Below, in pieces: positions 33,654-41,098 of a stretch of DNA of 64,000 nucleotides; within the stretch, counting starts at the first letter, position 1, and every line of letters starts with the position of its first letter. The position numbers and the translations under genes are program-made. The stretch is taken from positions 1 to 64,000 of the forward strand of contig CAVRBT010000002.1 in NCBI GenBank assembly GCA_963719275.1, given 5' to 3'. This DNA is from AC-32 sp963719275. Lineage in GTDB: Bacteria; Actinomycetota; Thermoleophilia; Gaiellales; Gaiellaceae. The notes under the pieces are model-generated. The model saw only the letters and a program-made list of their open reading frames with translations. It made no database searches and was not told the origin of the DNA.

Positions 33654-35200
33654 CGCCACAACCGCTTGCGCAGCAGCTGCTTGGCGACCATCGTCCCTGA
33701 CCCCGCGCCGAGGCCGGGGCCGGGGTGCGTGCTCGCTCCGATGTGCCAGAGGCCCTTCACCGGCGTCGAGTGCCCCGGGCTCGAGGGGAGCGGCCGCCAG
33801 AGCAGGTTCTGGTCGAGCGACAGGGCCCCCGAGTACGGGTCGCCCTGATGGAGGTTGACGTTCGCCGCCTGCAGGTCGGCCGGCGAGAGGGTGACGCGCG
33901 TTCGCAGCGCCGACTCGAGGTTGGGCACGTAGCGCGCGATCCGAGCCTGGATCCGGTCGGCGTAGCGCTCGCGCAGCTCCTCCGTCCAGGTGCCGCCGCC
34001 GGTGTCGAGCTCGTCCGCGGCGTCGCCCTTCACGTGCCACGGCAGCTCCTGCAGCTGGATCCAGAGCAGCCCGGCGCCTTCGGGGGCGCGGGACGAATCC
34101 ATCGTCAGCGGTTGCCCGACGACGACCGTCGCCTCGGCCGGGAGCAGGCCGCGCTCGGCCTCGTTCACGGCGCGTGAGACGCCGTCGAGGCCCGGCGTCA
34201 GGTGGACGATCGCCGTCTTCGCCAGCCGCTCGTCGCCCTCCCAGCGCGGCGGCTCCGAGAGGGCGAAGTGGATCTGCATCTCCGAGCGCCCGTAGCGGAA
34301 GCGGTGGCCGAGCTCCTCGTGGCCCTCGATCAGCCGGCCGTAGAGCTGGGTCGGCGTGACGTTCGCGATCACGGCCCGCTCGGCGGAGACCTCCTCCCCG
34401 CCCGCGAGACGGACCCCCGCCGCCCGGCCGTCGCGCACGAGCACGCGCTCCACGTCGCGGCCGGTCTCGCAGGTGCCGCCATGATCTTCGATCAGCCGCA
34501 CGAGCGCGTCGACCAGGCGCGCTCCGCCGCCGCGCGGGATCGGCATCCCGCCCTCCTGCACCGCGACGCCGATCACCTGCGTCATGAAGCCCGAGCCTGC
34601 GGCGTCGGGGCCGAGCCCGGTGTGCAGCACCCACGGCGCCAGCACGCCGTGCGCGCGCTCGGACGCGAAGGTCTGGGTCAACCAGTCCCGGCTCGAGGCG
34701 AGCACATTGCCGGTGAACTCGACCGCGCCCGTTCGTCCGAGTCGCCGGTAGGCCTTCATCCCGAGCTTGAGGCCGTCGCGAGACCAGAGCTCGGTGCCGA
34801 GGACGCCGAAGGCGAGGTCGGCGTTGGGGAAGAAGGACTCGACCGCCCCCGACCACTCCGGCCCAAGCTCGGCGGCGTTCGATTCGGTCGAGCGCAGCAG
34901 GAACGCCGCCTCCCCGTCGGGGAAGAGCGTTGCCGTGGGGTAGGCGGTGTTCAGGTACTCGAGCCCCCGCGCCGCCAGCTCCTCGCCGAGCTCTGCGTGG
35001 GCCGCCCCGCCGACCCAGAGGGGGTGCCAGGCGCTGAAGACGTCGTGCAGGTAGCCCGGCTCGGTTAGCTCCGCAGTGCGGATGCAGCCGCCGAGCTCCG
35101 CCTCGCGCTCGAGCACGCGGACGCCCCAGCCGCCGCGCGCCAGCAGCGCCGCGCAGGCGAGTGAGTTGATTCCGCTGCCGACGACGATCGCGTCAGTCAT
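33650..35200 (-). CDS. Phytoene-dehydrogenase-like FAD oxidoreductase
   Basis: A 516-residue flavoprotein. The dinucleotide motif is AIVVGSGINSLACAALLARGG with VLEREAELGGCIRT. Middle segments GGMPIPRGGGARLVDALVR and TCETGRDVERVLV match the CrtI/amine-oxidase superfamily, and the C-terminus has GLWHIGASTHPGPGLGAGSG, the second FAD-binding signature. There are no carotenoid genes nearby, so a desaturase or oxidase acting on a pathway intermediate is likelier than carotenogenesis. ATG at 35200 overlaps the LeuA-like stop by 8 nt. Confidence 0.87.
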   Translation of the reverse strand: MTDAIVVGSGINSLACAALLARGGWGVRVLEREAELGGCIRTAELTEPGYLHDVFSAWHPLWVGGAAHAELGEELAARGLEYLNTAYPTATLFPDGEAAFLLRSTESNAAELGPEWSGAVESFFPNADLAFGVLGTELWSRDGLKLGMKAYRRLGRTGAVEFTGNVLASSRDWLTQTFASERAHGVLAPWVLHTGLGPDAAGSGFMTQVIGVAVQEGGMPIPRGGGARLVDALVRLIEDHGGTCETGRDVERVLVRDGRAAGVRLAGGEEVSAERAVIANVTPTQLYGRLIEGHEELGHRFRYGRSEMQIHFALSEPPRWEGDERLAKTAIVHLTPGLDGVSRAVNEAERGLLPAEATVVVGQPLTMDSSRAPEGAGLLWIQLQELPWHVKGDAADELDTGGGTWTEELRERYADRIQARIARYVPNLESALRTRVTLSPADLQAANVNLHQGDPYSGALSLDQNLLWRPLPSSPGHSTPVKGLWHIGASTHPGPGLGAGSGTMVAKQLLRKRLWR

Positions 35201-36341
35201 CGACGAGGCTGCGGAACTCGTCGTCGCCGACGAGCCCGCGCTTCCGCGTGCCGAGCTCCTTGACCCGCGCGAGCACCTCGGCCCGCCGCTCCTCGGGCAC
35301 GTCGAGCCCGAGCTCCTCCGCCTTGATCCGGATCGAGTCCAGGCCGCTCTTCTTGCCGAGCACGATCTCGCGCCGGGCGCCGACCAGCTCCGACGAGTAC
35401 GGCTCGATCGAGGGCGGGTCGTGGAACTGGCTCGCGACGGCGCCGCTCTCGCGGCGGAAGAGCGTCTCGCCGGTGACGGGCTTCCACGGCTCGAGCGCGT
35501 AACCCGAGAGCTCGCGCACGCGCTCCGAGACCTCGCGCAGCTTGTCCAGGCGCAGGTTCGACTCGACGCCGTAGAGGGCCCGGAGCGCGAGCGCGACCTC
35601 GCCGAGATTCGCGTTGCCCGCTCGCTCGCCCATGCCGTTGATCGTCCCGTGCACCCAGCGCGCGCCGGCCCGCACAGCGGCGACTGCCGCGGCTGTCGCG
35701 AGGCCGAAGTCGTTGTGGCCGTGAAAGTGCACGGGCACCTCGGGGCCAAGCCACTCGACGGTGCGCCCGACGAGGTCGGCAACGGCCTCGGGCGAGGCGA
35801 TGCCCAGGGTGTCGACGACCGCGACCTCCTCCGCGCCGGCGTCCACCGCCGCCTTGTAGACCCGCTCGTAGAAGTCCGGCCGGGCGCGCGTGGAGTCGAC
35901 GCCGAAGAAGGCTGCGTGGATGCCGTGCTCGGCCGCGAACCGCATCGCGGCGGTGATCCGGTCGAGCATCTTCTCGCGGCCGACGCCGATCGCATCGAGC
36001 TTCAAGTCCGAGATCGGCGATTCGATCACCGACGCGCGCACGCCCAGCTCGACCAGCGCCTCGAGGTCGGCAGGCACCGCCCGCGAGAAGCCCCAGATCT
36101 CGGCTCTTAGGCTCGCGTCCGAGATCAGCCGTACCGCGTCCCAGTCATCCTGGGAGACGCGCGGGAAGCCGGCCTCGATCCGGTCGACGCCGAGATCGTC
36201 GAGCAGGCGCGCGATCTCGAGCTTCTGCTCGGGGTCGAGCACGACGCCGACGGTCTGCTCGCCGTCACGCAGCGTCGTGTCGTACAGCCCGACCGTGCCG
36301 CCGTGGCGGTAGGCGTCGTTCAGCTCGCCGGTCCAGATCAT
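35193..36341 (-). CDS. DRE-TIM metallolyase (homocitrate/isopropylmalate synthase-like)
   Basis: A 382-residue HMGL-like barrel. The defining motif is LYDTTLRDGEQTVGV (DRE: Asp, Arg, Glu). VPVHFHGHNDFGLATA supplies the metal histidines and GTINGMGERAGNANLGEV the active-site loop. The C-terminal part (ELVGARREIVLGKKSG) matches homocitrate synthase-type proteins, but there is no leucine-binding regulatory domain. It should catalyse aldol condensation or cleavage of an acyl-CoA and a keto acid. In this operon it may handle the carbon skeleton of the degraded compound; lysine or leucine synthesis genes are absent. Confidence 0.87.
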   Translation of the reverse strand: MIWTGELNDAYRHGGTVGLYDTTLRDGEQTVGVVLDPEQKLEIARLLDDLGVDRIEAGFPRVSQDDWDAVRLISDASLRAEIWGFSRAVPADLEALVELGVRASVIESPISDLKLDAIGVGREKMLDRITAAMRFAAEHGIHAAFFGVDSTRARPDFYERVYKAAVDAGAEEVAVVDTLGIASPEAVADLVGRTVEWLGPEVPVHFHGHNDFGLATAAAVAAVRAGARWVHGTINGMGERAGNANLGEVALALRALYGVESNLRLDKLREVSERVRELSGYALEPWKPVTGETLFRRESGAVASQFHDPPSIEPYSSELVGARREIVLGKKSGLDSIRIKAEELGLDVPEERRAEVLARVKELGTRKRGLVGDDEFRSLVDD

Positions 36342-37498
36342 CCGCAGACCACGCCGTCGGGAAAGGAGGAGAGCTTCTCGACGCCGTCCGCGGTGACGAG
36401 GAAGTTGTCCTCGACGCGCAGGCCGCCGCCGCCCTCCCAGTAGATCCCCGGCTCGATCGCCAACACCATGCCCTCCTCGATCGTGCCTGCTCCGGCCTGG
36501 TGGGCGTAGGGCGGCTCGTGGGCTCGGGCGCCGACGCCGTGCGCGACCGGGTGAGACGGCTGGCCGGGGTAGCCGGCCTCGGCGATGCCGTCGCGGATCA
36601 GCCGGTCGAGCTCGGCGAGGCTCGCGCCGGGGCGGCAGTGCTCGAGCGCGCGCTCGTAGACGGCGAGCAGCCGCCGCTCGAGCTCGGCGTAATCGTCGCG
36701 CAGCCCGCCGGGGCAGAGGTTCTTCGTGTGGTCGCACCAGTAGCCGTCGGCGCAGACCCAGATCTCGAACAGCGTCGGCTGGTCTTCGGCGACGGGGAGG
36801 TCACCGGTCGCGGTGAAGGTCTTGATCCCGGGGCCCGACCAGACGAGCGAGAAGCCCAGCGCAAGCTCGACCCGGCCGTTCCAGCCCGTGCCCTCGCCGT
36901 GGACGAAGCCGTTCCAGAGCGCACCGGCCTCGGACTCCTTCATCCCCGGCTCGAGCCGCTCGCGGCAGTGCTCCATCGCGGCCGCGGCGATCTCGTTGGC
37001 GAGGCGCATGCGCTCGAGCTCCTGCTCGGTCTTGAGCGCCCGGGCGCGTGCGAGGAGCGGCGTCGCATCGGCGATTTCGGTGCCGAACGCATGGAACCAG
37101 TCGTGCGTGAAGGTGGTCGGCTCGCCGACCATGCGGTCGGACGCCTGGGTGCCGAGGGAGAGCTCGAGCCCGATCGTGCCGTGGCCGCGCGCCGCTTCCG
37201 CCGCAAGCTCGATCGTCCGCGCGAGCGGCGGACGGGGGTCGTCGTCGGCGTAGCCGCGGAGGTAGCGGACGTCGTCGGTCCACGCGGCGCGCGCGGCATC
37301 CTCGGCGGAGGCCTCCAGGCAGACGAGGGTCGGCTCGCCCTCGCGCGGGAAGACGACCGCCTCGTAGCCCTTCATCCCCCAGAAGTTGCTCAGGTAGAGG
37401 ACGTTGTCGGGCGCCCGCACGACGAGCGCGTCGAGGCCCTCGTCTTCCATGAACGTGCGGACCCGCCCGAGCTTCGCCTCGTCGCGGGGCCAGGCCAT
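36338..37498 (-). CDS. M24-family metallohydrolase (Xaa-Pro peptidase/creatinase-like), copy 1
   Basis: A 386-residue two-domain pita-bread enzyme. The N-terminal domain begins RDEAKLGRVRTFMEDEGLDA and has VRAPDNVLYLSNFWGMKGYEA. In the catalytic domain the metal residues look conserved: LFEIWVCADGYWCDHTKNLC (Asp pair region, with Glu and Asn changes), SHPVAHGVGARAHEPPYAH (His), LAIEPGIYWEGGGGLRVED (Glu, Glu). Related enzymes include prolidase, ectoine hydrolase DoeA/EutD and creatinase. ATGA overlap with the LeuA-like gene; 4 nt from the FAH gene. Confidence 0.85.
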   Translation of the reverse strand: MAWPRDEAKLGRVRTFMEDEGLDALVVRAPDNVLYLSNFWGMKGYEAVVFPREGEPTLVCLEASAEDAARAAWTDDVRYLRGYADDDPRPPLARTIELAAEAARGHGTIGLELSLGTQASDRMVGEPTTFTHDWFHAFGTEIADATPLLARARALKTEQELERMRLANEIAAAAMEHCRERLEPGMKESEAGALWNGFVHGEGTGWNGRVELALGFSLVWSGPGIKTFTATGDLPVAEDQPTLFEIWVCADGYWCDHTKNLCPGGLRDDYAELERRLLAVYERALEHCRPGASLAELDRLIRDGIAEAGYPGQPSHPVAHGVGARAHEPPYAHQAGAGTIEEGMVLAIEPGIYWEGGGGLRVEDNFLVTADGVEKLSSFPDGVVCG

Positions 37499-37502
37499 CG
37501 GC

Positions 37503-38390
37503 TCAAGCGTCCTCGCCCCAGGGGCGCACGCGCGGCGGCGGCGGCGACCCGTGCGCCTCCTGCCACGAGACGACCGGGTTTCGCAGCACGCCGATGCGCT
37601 CGATCTCGGCCTCCATCACGTCGCCCGGCTTCAGGTAGAGCCTCATCCGCTCCTCCTTCGACTTGAAGCCGGCCACGCCGGAGACGGTGCCGGTCGAGAG
37701 CACGTCGCCGGCGGAGTACCCCAGCGCGGAGAACCGCGAGAGGATCTCGGGGATCGTCACGCTCATGCGGCTCGAATGCGAATCCTGGCGCGACACGCCG
37801 TTTACTCGCAGCTCCATCTTCAGGTCGTGCGGATCCGGGATCTCGTCCGGCGTGACGATCCAGGGGCCGAGCGGGCAGAACGTGTCGATCGCCTTGCAGA
37901 AGCTAAAGACCCCCGAGCGCATCTCCCCACGCTGGATGTCGCGCGCGGTGATGTCGTTGAAGACGACGTACCCGCCGATGTAGTCCTCGGCCTCCTCGGG
38001 CGGGAACCACTTCCCGGCCTTCCGCAGCACCACCGCCAGCTCGAGCTCGTAGTCGAGCTCCTCGGTGAGGTGCTCGGGATACACGACCGGCTCGTCCGGG
38101 CCGACGATCGCGTCCACGTTCTGGAAGAAGTTGATCCACGGCGCGATCTGGTGTGACCAGTCGACGTTCCGCGACTCCTCCTCGTGCTCGCGGAAGTTGC
38201 CGGCGGTGTGAAAGAGCTTCTTCGGGCGGATGGGCGCCTGTAGCCGCGCCTCGGCGAGCGACATGCGGTCCGAAGTGTCGTCCGCGCCTCCGCGCTCGAA
38301 GTACTCGCGCATCGTGCCGACGTCGAGACGCACGACCTCGTCGCCGTCGAGGCGCCCGACCAGTCCGTCGTCGTAGGTGACGAGCCTCAT
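37503..38390 (-). CDS. Fumarylacetoacetate hydrolase-family enzyme
   Basis: A 295-residue FAH-fold hydrolase or decarboxylase. The core reads ELDYELELAVVLRKAGKWFP, with metal-binding glutamates in ELDYELELAVV, followed by YVVFNDITARDIQRGE, FCKAIDTFCPLGPWIV and LSTGTVSGVAGF. Such enzymes hydrolyse or decarboxylate acylpyruvates and ring-cleavage products. Start ATG at 38390 overlaps the M20 stop by 4 nt. Its presence beside oxygenating enzymes supports a ring- or chain-cleavage pathway. Confidence 0.9.
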   Translation of the reverse strand: MRLVTYDDGLVGRLDGDEVVRLDVGTMREYFERGGADDTSDRMSLAEARLQAPIRPKKLFHTAGNFREHEEESRNVDWSHQIAPWINFFQNVDAIVGPDEPVVYPEHLTEELDYELELAVVLRKAGKWFPPEEAEDYIGGYVVFNDITARDIQRGEMRSGVFSFCKAIDTFCPLGPWIVTPDEIPDPHDLKMELRVNGVSRQDSHSSRMSVTIPEILSRFSALGYSAGDVLSTGTVSGVAGFKSKEERMRLYLKPGDVMEAEIERIGVLRNPVVSWQEAHGSPPPPRVRPWGEDA

Positions 38391-39590
38391 CCGCAGACCG
38401 TCCTGGCGACGCGGGCGTAGACCTCGGCCGTCTTCACGAGGTCGTCGATCTCCAGGCTCTCGCCCTTGCCGGGCTCCATCAGGCCGGTCGAGGTGCCGTA
38501 GTTGACCGTCGGGTATCCCGTACGCGGTGAGCGCGGACGCGTCGGAGAACCAGCGCGGCACGTCGCGGCCGGGCGCCGCGCCGAAGACGGCCTCGTGCGC
38601 CTTGTCGATCGCCCCGACGAGCTCGTGCCCCTCGTCGATCTCCGCGCCCGGGGCGGTGACGTAGATCTCCGCGTCGATCTCCCAGTCGGGGTGTGCGGCC
38701 TCGAGCTCGCGTGCAAGGTCGAGGACGGCTCGTCGCGCGTCCGCCATCGGCCGCGTCGGCGGGACGCGCACGTCGAGGAAGATGCTCGTCCGCTGCGGCG
38801 TCCGCGAGAGGCGCCACTCGAGCCCGCCGCGGATGGCGCCGACCGAGGCGATCGCGGGGACGCCGCGGTGCGCGTTCCGCTCGTCGGCCGACCAGCGCTC
38901 GCACCACGCCCGGATCGGCTCGAGCAGCTCGCCCATTCGCAGCACGGAATTGGCGCGTCCCTCGCTGAACGCGGTGTGGACGAAGTCGCCGCCGACTCCG
39001 ATCCGGGCCCAGAGCGAGCCGAAGTGACCGAGCACGACCTTGCCCTCGGTGGGCTCGCCGAGGAGACACATGTCCGCGACGCCGCCGTGGGTGACGAGGT
39101 GGCGGGTCCCGGCGGCATAACCGCGGTAGCTCGGTCCCTGTGCGTCTCCGTATTGCGTCTTCTCGATCTCACCGCAGACGGCCGCGACGAGCACGTCCCC
39201 GGCGAGCTCGTCGTCCCGCAGTGCGTCGACCGCGGCCATGTAGCAGGCGAGCGCGCCCTTCATGTTCGAGATGCCCAGGCCCCAGATGCGGCCGTCGCGC
39301 TCGACGCCCGCCGGCTGGAAGCCCTCGACGCCTTGCGACCACGGCTCGCGCCCCGAGTACGACGTGTCGAGGTGACCGTTGAACATCAGCGTCTTGCCAC
39401 CGCCCGAGCCGGCCCGCGTCGCGAGCACGTTCGCGCGGCCCTCCTCGACCTGCTGCAGCTGCACCGAGAGGCCGAGCGCGCGCAGCTCGCCCGCGATCCA
39501 CTCCGCAGCCTCATGCTCCTCCCCGGTGAAGCTGGGGATGGAGACGGCGTCGCACGCCCAGCCGACGAGACGACGTTCGTCGACGCTCAT
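38387..39590 (-). pseudogene. M20-family peptidase/amidohydrolase, frameshifted near the C-terminus
   Basis: Zinc-dependent M20 hydrolase (ArgE/DapE/carboxypeptidase G2 type). The first metal motif is FNGHLDTSYSG, the catalytic segment is GISNMKGALACYMAA, and later CGEIEKTQYGDAQGPSY and VLGHFGSLWARIGVGG are seen. After ALTAYG the frame must shift to continue YPTVNYGTSTGLMEPGKG and finish VYARVARTVCG. One surplus base in the CCC at 38517-38519 explains it. The frameshifted tail contains the final His/Gly substrate region, so the enzyme would be inactive if the shift is real. Both gene ends keep 4-nt overlaps, which favours a sequencing error. Confidence 0.85.
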
Positions 39591-40621
39591 CCGCGCACGT
39601 GCGGCAGGACACGCTCGCCGAACAGCCGGATCTGCTCGTGCCGGCGGTCGCCCCAGAGCTCGAGCATCACGTGTGTGCAGCCCGCGTCGCGGTACTCCTC
39701 GATCGCCGCGATGCAGTCGCCGGGGGTGCCGGCGATCGGCTTGCACTTGTCGAGCAGCGCGTCCGTGACCTCGGCCTTCGCGGCGAGGCGCCCGCCTCGC
39801 TCCATCGCATCGGCGACCGGCCGGATCTCCTCCTGCTCGATCCCGGCGAGGTCGAGCAGCGTGTCGGCCGCGCCCTGGATGTTCTGCACCTTGTTCGCGA
39901 GGTACATGCCGGCGATCTCACGGGCGCCGTCGCGGCCGGCCTGGCGGTCGCTCTCGTGGATCGAGGCGACGATGGTGCAGCCGATGTCGATGTCGCTGGC
40001 AACGTTCTCGCGCGTGTAGCGGACGAAGGCCGGGGTCGTGATCGACGGCGTCAGGCAGCCGTCGCCGATCTCACCCGCCAGCGCCTGCATCTTGGGCGCA
40101 GTCGCCGCGACGTAGACGGGCGGTACCTCGCGCGGCGCCTCGGCCGCACCGTCGAGCGCGGGCACGGAGGCGCTCCACGTCGAGCCCGAGTACTCGAACT
40201 CCCCGCCCGCAAGCACGCCGCGCACGATCTCGACCGCCTCGCGCATCGGGCCAAGCGTCCTGTTCGTCTGCATCCGCGCGTTGTTGAGGAAGATCTTCGA
40301 GGTCCCGAAGCCGAGGATGAAGCGGCCCGGCCCGGCGGCCTCCTGCACGACGCGGGCGTCCATCGCGACCTGAACGGGGTGGCGCGTGAACGGCGAGATG
40401 ATCCCCCAGCCGATCGTCAACCGCTCCGTCTCGCGCGCCAGCACGGACGACGTCACCGTCGAGGAGCGCGCCTCCATCCCGTGCTTGCGCCACCAGGGGT
40501 ACGCCTCCGCCAGCCAGATCGTGTCCATGCCGGCCTCGTCCATCGCCCGCGCCGAGGCGACCATCTCCTCGAGCGGCTCCATGGTCAGCTGCATGACCCC
40601 GATGCGGAACGGCTGCGGCAC
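39587..40621 (-). CDS. LLM-class (luciferase-like, probably F420/FMN) monooxygenase
   Basis: A 344-residue bacterial-luciferase-fold TIM barrel. RIGVMQLTMEPLEEMVASAR, AGMDTIWLAEAYPWWRK, LTIGWGIISPFTRHPVQVAM and GRFILGFGTSKIFLNNA follow the F420-dependent LLM family layout. VYVAATAPKMQALAGEIGDG is the typical cofactor-phosphate region. Members oxidise or reduce C-N, C-S or alcohol carbons. It is 3 nt from CoxG-like and overlaps the M20 gene by 4 nt. Confidence 0.88.
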   Translation of the reverse strand: MPQPFRIGVMQLTMEPLEEMVASARAMDEAGMDTIWLAEAYPWWRKHGMEARSSTVTSSVLARETERLTIGWGIISPFTRHPVQVAMDARVVQEAAGPGRFILGFGTSKIFLNNARMQTNRTLGPMREAVEIVRGVLAGGEFEYSGSTWSASVPALDGAAEAPREVPPVYVAATAPKMQALAGEIGDGCLTPSITTPAFVRYTRENVASDIDIGCTIVASIHESDRQAGRDGAREIAGMYLANKVQNIQGAADTLLDLAGIEQEEIRPVADAMERGGRLAAKAEVTDALLDKCKPIAGTPGDCIAAIEEYRDAGCTHVMLELWGDRRHEQIRLFGERVLPHVRG

Positions 40622-40624
40622 GGG

Positions 40625-41098
40625 CTACTCCTCGGAGGCCGGAGCCGCCGCGCCACTCCGAGCCTTCTCGACCTGCTTGTCCAGCGCCGTGAGCACCTGC
40701 TGCACCTGCTGGTTGACGATCGGCTGTAGGACGCGCTGGCCCATCGAGCCGACCGGCCCGGCGATGCGCACGTCGGCCTCCCAGTCCATCTTCGTGCCGC
40801 CACCGTCCTCGCTCAGGTCGAACGAGGTGGTCATGCTGAGGATCGCGCCGACGCCGTTGCCCTTGATTGCGAGGCTGGCAAACTCCGGCTCGCGCTCCTC
40901 CAGCTTCTCCATGTCCATCGTCATCCCGAGCGTGCCGAGGCCCAGCGGGATCTTGACGTTGGCCCGCCAGTGTCTCTCGTCCTGGACGTCGAAGCTCTGG
41001 ACCCCCGGGATCGTCGCCGCCATTGCCGCCGGGTCGTTCAGCACACGCCAGACGGCTTCCCGGGGTGCCGCGAACGAGCGCTGGCCGGCGACCTTCAC
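40625..41098 (-). CDS. coxG: CoxG-like SRPBCC protein
   Basis: A 157-residue START-like protein of the CO-dehydrogenase subunit G (CoxG) family. It begins VKVAGQRSFAAPREAVW with NDPAAMAATIPGVQSF, the typical CoxG opening, and ends with a Glu/Ala/Ser-rich tail after QVEKARSGAAAPA. CoxG anchors Mo-hydroxylases to the membrane or binds quinone in better studied systems. The GTG start overlaps the large-subunit stop by 4 nt, so the assignment rests on both family and position. Confidence 0.85.
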   Translation of the reverse strand: MKVAGQRSFAAPREAVWRVLNDPAAMAATIPGVQSFDVQDERHWRANVKIPLGLGTLGMTMDMEKLEEREPEFASLAIKGNGVGAILSMTTSFDLSEDGGGTKMDWEADVRIAGPVGSMGQRVLQPIVNQQVQQVLTALDKQVEKARSGAAAPASEE

